Shown here: piece after piece, positions 34,016 to 42,115 of the stretch
How positions within the stretch are numbered: the stretch's first letter is position 1
How the letters are laid out: each line of letters opens with the position of its first letter
Source: RGIG8775 sp045128735
GTDB lineage: Bacteria > Bacillota > Clostridia > Oscillospirales > CAG-272
Length of the DNA: 64,000 nt
Reading direction: 5' to 3'
NCBI GenBank assembly: GCA_045128735.1
Contig: JBGVRT010000017.1
Location: forward strand, 1-64,000
Made by a program: the position numbers and the translations under genes
Notes under the pieces: model-generated
What the model was told of the DNA's origin: nothing
The model's database searches: none
What the model saw: the letters and a program-made list of their open reading frames with translations, nothing else

Positions 34016-34966
34016 TCAAAATTGAAAGACCTTTTTTGCATTTTTTACACTTTTTTCAAATGTTTTTTCATCAAACGGCGCTTCAATCTCAATTTTTTGC
34101 ACGTAATCCTTGGCAAAAAACCAAGTGCACTGTCTTTTGGCGTATCTTCGGGTCGCCATTTTCAAATCTTCAATCGCCGCCTCAAGGCTCATTTCGCCGC
34201 GAAGATAGCCGAGAAATTCCTTGTAACCGATTGCCCCCGATGTGGTTTTGGATCGTTCGAAAACTCCCTCGCTCTCAAGGGCGCGCACCTCGTCAAGCAG
34301 ACCTTCCTCCACCATCATATCCACGCGCTTGTTTATTCTATCGTAAAGCACCTGCCTATCGGGATAGAAAAGCCCCACGGCAAGCGGCTCGTATTTGCCG
34401 TCAAGAGAGCTGTTTTCCCTGTCAAGCTCGCTCTTTTTCCGTCCGCTTGTGCGGTATATTTCAAGGGCGCGGATAACGCGCTTGGTGTTGTTCATATGGA
34501 TAGCCGCCGCGCTTTCGGGGTCAACCTGCGCAAGCATAGAATGGAGCTTTTCCGCACCATCTCTCTCAAGCAAGGCGCAAAGCTCGGCGCGGTAGTCCTC
34601 GTCGCTGTCGGCAATTTCGGGCAGACCGCCGCGAAGAAGTGCATCAAGGTAAAGTCCCGTGCCTCCGCAGATTATGGGCGTTTTGTCCCGCGAAATTATG
34701 TCATCTATAGATTTTTCCGCAAGCCGCGCGTAGTCGGCACAGGAGAAATTCTCCCACGGCTCAACAACATCTATCATATGATGACGGACTCGGCTCATTT
34801 CTTCCTCGGTGGGCTTTGCCGTGCCGATATTCATACGCCTGTATATCTGCATCGAATCGCAGGAAACTATCTCGCCGCCGACTTCTTCGGCAATTGCAAG
34901 CGCAAGCGCAGACTTGCCGCTTGCCGTAGGACCTACGACTATGGGCAGTTTTATTCTGTTTGGCAA
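34016..34966 (-). CDS. miaA: tRNA dimethylallyltransferase
   Basis: 316 aa. P-loop GPTASGKSALA (about 12-22), SCDSMQIYR, GTAKPTEEE, and ICGGTGLYLDALL. Adds dimethylallyl to A37 of tRNAs reading U-starting codons. Confidence 0.96.
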   Translation of the reverse strand: MPNRIKLPIVVGPTASGKSALALAIAEEVGGEIVSCDSMQIYRRMNIGTAKPTEEEMSRVRHHMIDVVEPWENFSCADYARLAEKSIDDIISRDKTPIICGGTGLYLDALLRGGLPEIADSDEDYRAELCALLERDGAEKLHSMLAQVDPESAAAIHMNNTKRVIRALEIYRTSGRKKSELDRENSSLDGKYEPLAVGLFYPDRQVLYDRINKRVDMMVEEGLLDEVRALESEGVFERSKTTSGAIGYKEFLGYLRGEMSLEAAIEDLKMATRRYAKRQCTWFFAKDYVQKIEIEAPFDEKTFEKSVKNAKKVFQF

Positions 34967-34996
34967 GATATCACCTCCTGTTTGTTTGCTGTATAA

Positions 34997-35025
34997 ATTG
35001 TATCACGATATTATATTTTTGTCAA
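34997..35025 (-). promoter_or_regulatory. Promoter of miaA
   Basis: Minus strand TTGACA (35025-35020), 17 nt, TACAAT (35002-34997), immediately after the preceding terminator. Confidence 0.75.
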
Positions 35026-35031
35026 TAAAAA

Positions 35032-35052
35032 CCCCCGAGAAAATCTCGGGGG
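35032..35052 (-). terminator. Terminator of the RRXRR-like gene
   Basis: CCCCCGAGA / TCTCGGGGG with a short loop; TTTTTA follows on the minus strand. Confidence 0.9.
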
Positions 35053-35060
35053 AAAAATCA

Positions 35061-35681
35061 TTAACCAAGAAACACGTTTTTCCAAATTTTATCAAAATCA
35101 GGAAGAAGCCCCGGCGTATGAGCCTGTGCGGCACCTGCGGTTGCCACAGTAGTATCCTGTACAAACTTCAAAAACTCTTTTCTGCGTTTTAATTCTTCTT
35201 CACTTTCGGGGCGTGCCTTTCTTTGTTCCTGCTTTTGTTCTTTCTTTTCCTTCTGAATATCATCGTACATTTTCCGATAAGTATCCAGCATTTGATTCAG
35301 CGTTTCCTCGCGTTGAGCGAACACTTTACAAATTTCAGAAACTTGGTCATCGCTAAGCTGTGCTTCGGCATCTTCTCCGCGTGCGTCGTAAAGGGCTTCG
35401 CCAAGTCGATGAAGCGACGTAGTTGAAACCATTTCCGTCAACTGCTTCTGAAGCAAAACAATTTGGTTAAATACTTCTTTTTCGCTTATTGTATCTTTTG
35501 TATTTGTATTTTCTGACATTTCTTTATCCTCCAAATATTCATTCGGCGGACACGCAAGGCATATTTTGTTTTCGTCTACGAAGCGTGCCCTGCCGTTTTT
35601 AACAAGCCCCTTCGCCCTTTTGGGGTAGGTCGCTCCATATTCATTTCCCTGCTCGTCAACTACAATAACGTTTTTTTCCAT
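35061..35681 (-). CDS. RRXRR-like N-terminal domain with coiled-coil, unknown function
   Basis: 206 aa. N-terminal residues 1-45 (VVDEQGNEYGATYPKRAKGLVKNGRARFVDENKICL) resemble the RRXRR motif found at the start of some HNH nucleases and other Clostridia proteins. The rest is a charged helical region (about 60-175, rich in KEKKEQKQEQRK) with no nuclease motif. ATG 35681 follows a GGGGGAG stretch and is preferred over 35708. Function unknown; nucleic-acid binding is plausible. Confidence 0.6.
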   Translation of the reverse strand: MEKNVIVVDEQGNEYGATYPKRAKGLVKNGRARFVDENKICLACPPNEYLEDKEMSENTNTKDTISEKEVFNQIVLLQKQLTEMVSTTSLHRLGEALYDARGEDAEAQLSDDQVSEICKVFAQREETLNQMLDTYRKMYDDIQKEKKEQKQEQRKARPESEEELKRRKEFLKFVQDTTVATAGAAQAHTPGLLPDFDKIWKNVFLG

Positions 35682-35759
35682 GGGTGTCTCCCCCTTTGTA
35701 TCAAGCAAATTTGTGAATTGCGTTTTTTGTTATGGGTGCCGTCCCCGATTCACAGCTTT

Positions 35760-35788
35760 ATTTTAGCATAAAAGGATTGATTTGTCAA
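35760..35788 (-). promoter_or_regulatory. Promoter of the RRXRR-like gene
   Basis: Minus strand TTGACA (35788-35783), 17 nt, TAAAAT (35765-35760). Confidence 0.7.
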
Positions 35789-35849
35789 CAATAACTTCTA
35801 TATAATTTCTATTTCACCAATTGGCATTGTTGCACAATATAATCGGTAA

Positions 35850-36290
35850 TCATACCCTTTCAGGACCGTTTCCGTATTCCCTCTTCATTGCTTCAACAGA
35901 AACGACCCATTGTTTACCGAATTTACAAACGTCAACACCGTTTACAAGTTTCCCATAGGCAATTGCTTTGCGAAGTGTGCTTTCATTCAAGCCCCAAAGC
36001 TCCGTTGCGTCGCTGAAAGCCATAAGTCCGTCAAAGGGTGTATCCACCTGAACGCCATTTTCCCAAAGCTCATCGCAGGAAAGGTCAAGATCATCGTTCC
36101 AAATGATACCATAGCCACCGACATCCACCGAAACACAAACAAACTCTGCTTGATTATCCTTTAATTCAGCAAACAAAGGTATTTTTTCAAACAAGGGCTT
36201 TACATCATAAATCTTGGTAACCCCTTCCGAAAACTGAACACTCAATTTGTATTCGGGCAGAGCCGAAACATTTTTAATCTTGTGAAACAC
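35850..36290 (-). CDS. DUF2442 protein fused to a HTH domain
   Basis: 146 aa. Residues 1-80 fit DUF2442 (YKLSVQFSEGVTKIYDVKPLFEK, then GGYGIIWNDDLDLSCDELWENG). Residues about 90-140 (SDATELWGLNESTLRKAIAYGKLVNGVDVCKFGKQWVVSVEAMKREYG) resemble an excisionase-type HTH. Start is GTG at 36290 with GGAGG. It is second in a two-gene operon after DUF4160, an arrangement often seen for toxin-antitoxin-like pairs; the HTH domain makes this the likely DNA-binding autoregulator. Confidence 0.75.
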   Translation of the reverse strand: MFHKIKNVSALPEYKLSVQFSEGVTKIYDVKPLFEKIPLFAELKDNQAEFVCVSVDVGGYGIIWNDDLDLSCDELWENGVQVDTPFDGLMAFSDATELWGLNESTLRKAIAYGKLVNGVDVCKFGKQWVVSVEAMKREYGNGPERV

Positions 36291-36302
36291 TATACTGCCT
36301 CC

Positions 36303-36557
36303 TTATTCAAGCGGTGGAATCTTCTTAAACTCCTGCGTTTTCCATATTTCCAATAACGTTTCTTTGTGCATAGAAATCCACTCCTGCACCATACTCATTG
36401 CTTTGTTTGGTAAATGCCCCTCAAGAACCTCGCCCGTCATAAAATCAATTGCCGCAACATCTTCATTATAAATGGCGTGAATATGCGGCGGATTGTGCTC
36501 GCTTTGTAAAAAATACATTCGAATAATGATTCCGTAAAATCTCGACAATACAGGCAT
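36303..36557 (-). CDS. DUF4160 protein
   Basis: 84 aa. MPVLSRFYGIIIRMYF, then EHNPPHIHAIYNEDVAAIDFMTGEVLEGHLP matches DUF4160. ATG 36557 is chosen because the expected transcription start lies downstream of the alternative GTG at 36590. RBS is weak. Pairs with the DUF2442 protein 12 nt downstream. Confidence 0.82.
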   Translation of the reverse strand: MPVLSRFYGIIIRMYFLQSEHNPPHIHAIYNEDVAAIDFMTGEVLEGHLPNKAMSMVQEWISMHKETLLEIWKTQEFKKIPPLE

Positions 36558-36590
36558 TGTTATTCTTCTTTTGATTCTATCTCCAAACAC

Positions 36591-36619
36591 ATTATATCAC
36601 GATACCGTGACTTTGTCAA
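36591..36619 (-). promoter_or_regulatory. Promoter with palindromic operator of the DUF4160/DUF2442 pair
   Basis: Minus strand TTGACA (36619-36614), 17 nt, TATAAT (36596-36591). TCACGATACCGTGA (36597-36610), palindromic at 12 of 14 positions, fills the spacer and is suited to autorepression. Confidence 0.7.
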
Positions 36620-36638
36620 TGCTTTTCAAAAATTATTT

Positions 36639-37712
36639 TCACTCAATAAACATCGCGTCCCCGAAGCTGAAAAAGCGGTAACGCTCATCGACGGCGGTTT
36701 TATAGACTTCAAGCACCTTTTCGCGGTTATAGAACGCCGAAACCAGCATAAGCAAGGTGCTTTCGGGTAAGTGGAAATTGGTTATTATTGCGTCAACTGC
36801 CTTGAATTTATAGCCCGGGTAAATAAATATTCCCGTCTCTCCGCTCATCTCGCGAAGCCTTCCGTTTTCGTCGGCAACGCTTTCTACCGTTCGGCATGAG
36901 GTTGTTCCCACGCAGATAAGTCTGCCGCCTGCCGCCTTACGCTCGTTGATTGTTTTCGCGCTCTCCTCGGATATTGAGAAATATTCGGTGTGCATAACGT
37001 GGTCGCTTATACTGTCCGCCTTTACGGGACGGAAAGTGCCGAGCCCCACGTGGAGCATTACGGGCACGATTTTTACGCCCTTTGCCTCGATTTTAGCCAT
37101 AAGCTCCTTTGTAAAGTGAAGCCCTGCTGTGGGGGCGGCGGCTGAGCCGTTTTTATCGGCGTAAACCGTCTGGTAGCGGTCTTTGTCCTCAAGCCTCTCG
37201 GTTATATAAGGGGGTAGCGGCATAAGACCTATTTCGTGGAGAATGTTATAGATATTCTCATATTTTTCGCGGTCATACTCGAATTTTATTAAGCGGTTGC
37301 CCTCCTCGATTATGTCGGTTATCTCGCCCTTGAGCATACCGTCACCGAAAACAAGACGGCTGCCTATTTTAGCGCGCTTTCCCGGCTTAACGAGAGTTTC
37401 CCAAACGTCAAGCGAATGCGAACGTAAAAGCAAGAGTTCGATTTTGGCGTCCTCTCTGCCCTCAACGTGACCGTAAAGCCTTGCGGGGATAACCTTTGAG
37501 TTGTTGACCACAAGGGTATCGCCCTCGCGGAGCATATCGAGTATATCGTAAAAATGCTTATGCTCAATATTTCCCGTAGCGCGGTTAACGCACAAAAGGC
37601 GCGAGTGGTCGCGCGGCTCTATGGGTGTCTGGGCAATAAGCTCCTCGGGCAGGTCATAAAAGAAGTCCGAGGTCATAAGGTTTGTCTCGGGCTTTTGATT
37701 AACTATCGGCAT
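36639..37712 (-). CDS. queA: S-adenosylmethionine:tRNA ribosyltransferase-isomerase
   Basis: 357 aa. FFYDLPEELIAQTPIEPRDHSRLL start region and SAAAPTAGLHFT, LHVGLGTFRPV, TNFHLPESTLLMLVSAF motifs are diagnostic. Makes epoxyqueuosine in tRNA. RBS AAGGAG is 5 nt before ATG. No other queuosine gene is in the window. Confidence 0.97.
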   Translation of the reverse strand: MPIVNQKPETNLMTSDFFYDLPEELIAQTPIEPRDHSRLLCVNRATGNIEHKHFYDILDMLREGDTLVVNNSKVIPARLYGHVEGREDAKIELLLLRSHSLDVWETLVKPGKRAKIGSRLVFGDGMLKGEITDIIEEGNRLIKFEYDREKYENIYNILHEIGLMPLPPYITERLEDKDRYQTVYADKNGSAAAPTAGLHFTKELMAKIEAKGVKIVPVMLHVGLGTFRPVKADSISDHVMHTEYFSISEESAKTINERKAAGGRLICVGTTSCRTVESVADENGRLREMSGETGIFIYPGYKFKAVDAIITNFHLPESTLLMLVSAFYNREKVLEVYKTAVDERYRFFSFGDAMFIE

Positions 37713-37779
37713 AAAAACTCCTTAATTTCCTTTCGGGTTGCCGTCCTTCGGCATATAATAACAATAGGTTTACTTAACC

Positions 37780-37808
37780 ATTATATATCAAATCGAGCTT
37801 TTTTTCAA
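37780..37808 (-). promoter_or_regulatory. Promoter of queA
   Basis: Minus strand TTGAAA (37808-37803), 17 nt, TATAAT (37785-37780). Confidence 0.6.
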
Positions 37809-37846
37809 GTCTTTTAGCAAATTTATTGACATTTGAGGTGATTTTT

Positions 37847-38728
37847 ATGAGCAAAAACAAAAAAGAGCTGTTTTCGGGGGCGGCTACGGCGATAATCACA
37901 CCCTTTTCGGCTGACGGAATAGATTACAAGGCGCTTGAGGGGCTTATTGAATTTCAGCTTGACGGCGGAATTCGCGCCATTGTGGTGGCAGGAACGACAG
38001 GCGAAGCGCCTACGTTGTCCTACCGCGAGCTTGACGAGCTTTTCGACTTTTCGGTTAAAACGGCAAATGGGCGTGCAAAAATAATTGCCGGTTGCGGAGG
38101 AAACGACACCTCCCGTGCCGTTAAAATGGCAAAAATGGCACAGAAACGCGGTTGTGACGGCGTTTTATCGGTGACTCCGTACTACAACAAGCCAACCGAA
38201 CGCGGCACAGCCGAACATTTTTTGAAGATAGCCGAGGTGGGGCTGCCCACAATTCTCTACAACGTGCCCTCGCGCACAGGGTCAAGCATCAGCCTTGGCG
38301 CCTACGGTGAGCTTGCAAAACATGAAAACATAGTGGGAGTAAAGGAGGCATCGGGAAATATTGGAACAGTTGCCGATATTCTCTGCGAATTTGCCGACGA
38401 CCTTGACGTGTACGCGGGCAACGACGATATGACTGTTCCCACTATGGCGCTTGGCGGCAAGGGCTGTATTTCGGTGCTTTCCAATCTTTTGCCCCTTGAG
38501 GTAAGTGAGCTTTGCAGGCTTTGCCTTGAAGGAAATTTTGCCGCGGCAGGTGAGCTTCAACTAAATCTTATTCCCATTATCCGCGCGCTTTTCAAGGAGA
38601 CCAACCCCATACCGATAAAATACGCCCTTTCGCGCTTGGGATTTTGCGAGGAGCGTTACCGCCTTCCGCTTTGTCCTCCCACAGACAGCACCGCAACACT
38701 TATTGATATGATACTCGGTACGCTGTAA
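37847..38728 (+). CDS. dapA: 4-hydroxy-tetrahydrodipicolinate synthase
   Basis: 293 aa. GTTGEAPTLS substrate loop, Schiff-base lysine in GVKEASGN, catalytic Tyr in VTPYYNKP. Condenses pyruvate and aspartate semialdehyde towards lysine, diaminopimelate and dipicolinate. ATG 37847 has GAGGTGA 5 nt upstream. Stands alone, not with dapB. Confidence 0.95.
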   Translation: MSKNKKELFSGAATAIITPFSADGIDYKALEGLIEFQLDGGIRAIVVAGTTGEAPTLSYRELDELFDFSVKTANGRAKIIAGCGGNDTSRAVKMAKMAQKRGCDGVLSVTPYYNKPTERGTAEHFLKIAEVGLPTILYNVPSRTGSSISLGAYGELAKHENIVGVKEASGNIGTVADILCEFADDLDVYAGNDDMTVPTMALGGKGCISVLSNLLPLEVSELCRLCLEGNFAAAGELQLNLIPIIRALFKETNPIPIKYALSRLGFCEERYRLPLCPPTDSTATLIDMILGTL

Positions 38729-38782
38729 AGTGGAGGGGGGATGAGAAACAGGTGGCTTTTGTAAAAAGGCAGGACCGCATCT

Positions 38783-38808
38783 GCGACATCTGCGACAGTC
38801 GCCATTTT
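38783..38808 (+). terminator. Probable terminator of dapA
   Basis: GCGAC / GTCGC stem (38783-38787 and 38798-38802) followed by CATTTTTT. A short CTGCGACA direct repeat lies in it. Weak stem. Confidence 0.4.
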
Positions 38809-38812
38809 TTAC

Positions 38813-38841
38813 TTGACAGGGCTGAAAATTTGTGGTATGAT
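38813..38841 (+). promoter_or_regulatory. Promoter of the MFS transporter gene
   Basis: TTGACA (38813-38818), 17 nt, TATGAT (38836-38841). Confidence 0.7.
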
Positions 38842-38877
38842 TATCTCAACGTTTTATTTTCAGCAAAGGACTCTGTT

Positions 38878-40161
38878 ATGACTAAAAATTACAAGCGCGT
38901 TAAGCTTGCCTGCTACGCAAGCAACGTCACTATGTCTATCGTGGGCAATCTCTCGCCCCTGCTCTTTCTCACCTTCCACACCATGTACGGCATATCCTAC
39001 ACCGCACTTGGTGCGTTGGTGCTTATCAACTTTGTAACACAGCTCGGAATTGACCTTGTGTTCTCGTTTTTCTCGCACAAATTCAACATTCCTCTGGCGG
39101 TCAAAAGTGCGCCTGTTCTCGGCATTGTAGGTCTTGTGCTCTTTGCCGTCTGCCCTATGCTCTTTCCGCAATGCGCCTATCTCGGAATCGTGATAGGAAC
39201 TGTGATTTTCTCGGCGGCAAGCGGTTTTAACGAGGTGCTTATCAGCCCCGTTATTGCGGCTATTCCCTGTGAAAATCCCGACCACGAAATGAGCAAGCTC
39301 CACTCGATATACGCTTGGGGCGTTGTGTTTGTGGTTGCCGTCAGCACAGCATTTTTACTTGTTTTCGAAAACGATAATTGGCAATGGCTTGCCCTTTTGT
39401 TCGCGCTTGTTCCGCTTTTGGCGTCGGTACTCTTTTTCGGTGCGGAGCTTCCCCCTCTCAAAACTGAGGAAAAAACCTCGGGAGCCTTGGAATTTCTCAA
39501 AAGCAGAGGCTTATGGATTTGCGTTTTCGGCATATTCCTCGGCGGTGCGGCAGAATGCACAATGGCTCAATGGTGCTCGGGCTATCTTGAAAACGCCCTG
39601 CAGATTCCCAAGGTATGGGGCGACATTTTCGGAGTTGCTCTTTTTGCGGTAATGCTCGGACTTGGGCGCACGCTTTACGCCAAATACGGAAAGAATATAA
39701 GCAAGGTGCTTTTCTTCAGCGCTATAGGCTCAACCATCTGCTACTTCACGGCGGCAGTTTCAAATATTGCGGTAATCGGTCTTTTCGCCTGCGCGTTTAC
39801 GGGATTCTGCACGGCGATGATGTGGCCGGGAAGTCTTATTGCGGTTGCCGAGAGATTCCCTCGCGGCGGCGTGATTATGTATGCGCTTATGGCGGCGGGC
39901 GGCGACCTTGGCGCATCTGTCGGTCCTCAGCTTGTGGGCGTTATAACCGACGTTATACGCGAAAACGAAGCAACCGCAAAGCTTGCTTTTGATATGGGCT
40001 TAACACCCGACCGCCTTGGAATGAAGGTGGGGATACTTATAGGAATGCTCTTCTCTCTTATCGCGATCTTCGTCTTTTTCTCGGTAATGAGAAACCAGAG
40101 AAAATTCACCGAAAAGGCTTTAAGCTACGCGCTTTGCCATAAAATTCCGCAAAGTTGTTGA
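38878..40161 (+). CDS. MFS transporter
   Basis: 427 aa with about 12 membrane segments. Resembles the FucP/sugar-type branch (CYASNVTMSIVGNLSPLLFLTF start; ITDVIRENEA late loop), but the substrate is not readable. ATG 38878 has AAAGGA upstream and follows a good promoter. Its last codons and stop form the left arm of an inverted repeat overlapping the next promoter. Confidence 0.82.
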   Translation: MTKNYKRVKLACYASNVTMSIVGNLSPLLFLTFHTMYGISYTALGALVLINFVTQLGIDLVFSFFSHKFNIPLAVKSAPVLGIVGLVLFAVCPMLFPQCAYLGIVIGTVIFSAASGFNEVLISPVIAAIPCENPDHEMSKLHSIYAWGVVFVVAVSTAFLLVFENDNWQWLALLFALVPLLASVLFFGAELPPLKTEEKTSGALEFLKSRGLWICVFGIFLGGAAECTMAQWCSGYLENALQIPKVWGDIFGVALFAVMLGLGRTLYAKYGKNISKVLFFSAIGSTICYFTAAVSNIAVIGLFACAFTGFCTAMMWPGSLIAVAERFPRGGVIMYALMAAGGDLGASVGPQLVGVITDVIRENEATAKLAFDMGLTPDRLGMKVGILIGMLFSLIAIFVFFSVMRNQRKFTEKALSYALCHKIPQSC

Positions 40162-40177
40162 CTTTTCAACAACTTTG
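40150..40177 (+). promoter_or_regulatory. Inverted repeat overlapping the -35 of the ligase gene
   Basis: CAAAGTTGTTGA-CTTT-TCAACAACTTTG, 12-bp perfect arms. It covers the -35 box TTGACT (40158-40163) and has no T tract, so an operator is more likely than a terminator. Confidence 0.6.
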
Positions 40178-40186
40178 TGATATAAT
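40158..40186 (+). promoter_or_regulatory. Promoter of the AMP-ligase gene
   Basis: TTGACT (40158-40163), 17 nt, TATAAT (40181-40186). Confidence 0.7.
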
Positions 40187-40269
40187 GATTGCATATTGAA
40201 AAAATCCTAACACGAAAAGCGGCGCGGCATTTTCTCCGAGCCGATACAGAAATATGAAAGGATATCACG

Positions 40270-41958
40270 ATGAAAAAACAAGTACTTCACGAAAAAAATG
40301 AATTTGAAAATGTACGTTCGCTTATAGAATTTGCAGGCGAACACTACGGTGACAGAAACGCGTATTCCTATAGAATAAAGGCTTCCGATAAGGACGTCAT
40401 AAAAGTAAGCTTTGCAAAGCTTCGTGATGACGTGCGTGCACTTACCGCAGAGCTTATTTCAATGGGTGTCGCAGGCAAGCATTGTGTTGTTATCGGAAAG
40501 ATGTCCTACGATTGGGCACTTACCTACTTCTCTGTTCTCTGTGCGGGCGGCGTTATAGTTCCCCTTGACAGAGATTGGGCTGCCGAGGATCTTGCCGATA
40601 CCGCAACAAAAGCTAATGTCGCGTTCCTTTTCTGCGAAGAAGCCCTTAAGGAAAAGGCTGACGTTGTAGCCGAAACATCAAAGCTTGCAACCTCTGTAAT
40701 CTACCTTAACTCTTCTGCCGAAGAAAACACGCTTGGTAAACTTATCGCTTCGGGTAAGGAGAAATTCGCAACCAACCCCGAAATATACTTCAATCAGCCC
40801 ATCGACAATATGGGACTTTCACTCCTCGTGTTCACATCGGGCACAACGGGCAAGGGCAAGGGCGTTATGCTCAGCCAGAACGCTATTCTCCGCGATATGT
40901 CGGAAATCACGCCTTATATGGACTTCGCCCCAAAGACGGTTGGCGTGCTTCCCCCTCACCACACCTACGGCTCTACCGTTATGCTTATCGGTCACGCTCA
41001 GATAGGAAGTGAAATCTACCTTTCCTCGGGTATCCGCTACGTTCAGCGCGAGCTTAAGGAGCAGTGTCCCGGTCATATGGTTCTCGTTCCCCTTTATCTT
41101 GAGACATTCTACCGCAAGATATGGGCCAACATCAAGGAAAAGGGCAAGGAAAAGCTTGTTTCCAATATGATAAAGCTCTGCAACACCCTTAAGATTGGCA
41201 GAGGAATCCGCAAAAAGCTGTTCAAGGATATCCACGCGGCGTTTGGCGGCGAGGTGAAGATGATAATCACAGGCGGTGCACCCGTAAATCCCGACATTCT
41301 TCATTTCTTCCAGTCTATCGGCATTTCAGTGCTTAACGGCTACGGCATTACAGAGTGCGCTCCCCTTATTGCGGTAAACCGCAGTAACAACGTGGTTGAG
41401 GGCAGCGTTGGTAACGTAATCGATATGGACGAGGTTAAGATCGACGATCCCAACGAGGACGGTGAGGGCGAAATCCTTGTAAAGGGTCCCAACGTTATGA
41501 TAGGATACTACAACGACGAAGCGGCTACAGAGGCGGCATTCAAGGACGGCTTCTTCAGAACGGGTGACTACGGTAAGATTGAGAACGGCGTTCTCTTTAT
41601 CACGGGACGAAAGAAGAATCTTATCATTCTTTCCAACGGCAAGAACGTTTACCCCGAGGAAATTGAAAACGAGCTTGTAGCAACTCCCGGTATTCTTGAT
41701 ATTATCGTGTACGAGGGACAGAGCAAGCGCGGTATGACCTACAACGCAATAGTTGCCGAGGTTTATCCCGATAAGGAATATTGCGAAAAGAACGGAATTA
41801 CCGACGTATACGCACATCTCAAGCCCTACATCGACGAGTACAACAAGAACGCTGTTGCTTACAAGAAGATAGGCATTCTCAAGGTGCGTGAGGAAGAGTT
41901 CCCCAAGAACACCCTCCGCAAGATAATGAGATTCAAGCTTGATATGACTATTGATTAA
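40270..41958 (+). CDS. AMP-dependent acyl-CoA ligase (FadD-like)
   Basis: 562 aa. AMP-binding P-loop FTSGTTGKGKGV (about 188-199), GYGITECAPL, RTGDYGKIENG and GRKKNLIILSNGKNVYPEEIE. The catalytic Lys is in PKNTLRKIMR. Activates a carboxylic acid, probably a fatty acid, to the CoA thioester. It is monocistronic, with an operator-like repeat at its promoter suggesting a repressor, but no linked regulator. Confidence 0.9.
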   Translation: MKKQVLHEKNEFENVRSLIEFAGEHYGDRNAYSYRIKASDKDVIKVSFAKLRDDVRALTAELISMGVAGKHCVVIGKMSYDWALTYFSVLCAGGVIVPLDRDWAAEDLADTATKANVAFLFCEEALKEKADVVAETSKLATSVIYLNSSAEENTLGKLIASGKEKFATNPEIYFNQPIDNMGLSLLVFTSGTTGKGKGVMLSQNAILRDMSEITPYMDFAPKTVGVLPPHHTYGSTVMLIGHAQIGSEIYLSSGIRYVQRELKEQCPGHMVLVPLYLETFYRKIWANIKEKGKEKLVSNMIKLCNTLKIGRGIRKKLFKDIHAAFGGEVKMIITGGAPVNPDILHFFQSIGISVLNGYGITECAPLIAVNRSNNVVEGSVGNVIDMDEVKIDDPNEDGEGEILVKGPNVMIGYYNDEAATEAAFKDGFFRTGDYGKIENGVLFITGRKKNLIILSNGKNVYPEEIENELVATPGILDIIVYEGQSKRGMTYNAIVAEVYPDKEYCEKNGITDVYAHLKPYIDEYNKNAVAYKKIGILKVREEEFPKNTLRKIMRFKLDMTID

Positions 41959-41968
41959 AAAATAAAAT

Positions 41969-42110
41969 GGGGCTGTCTCAAATTGATTTTTTTTTGAAAT
42001 TCTATTGTGATAATTAAACAAAAAACACTTGCGAACCCCCATCGGTAAGCAAGTGTTTTTGTATAGGTTGTCAATTAAATGGAAATCATTCCCAAACTTG
42101 AGACAGCCCC
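41969..42110. repeat. Nested inverted repeat, possible MITE or double terminator
   Basis: Outer arms GGGGCTGTCTCAA (41969-41981) and its inverse (42098-42110), 13 bp perfect; inner arms AAAAACACTTGC (42021-42032) and GCAAGTGTTTTT (42049-42060). Sits in a convergent intergenic region. It could act as terminators for both flanking genes; the outer ends also look like insertion-sequence termini. No clear target duplication. Confidence 0.6.
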
Positions 42111-42115
42111 TTTAT

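Noticed and set aside
34022..34996. 324-codon open frame opposite miaA
   Set aside because: Antisense to miaA and runs through its promoter.
38781..38800. Short CTGCGACA tandem repeat as a possible CRISPR-like element
   Set aside because: Only two short units, part of a weak hairpin; no array.
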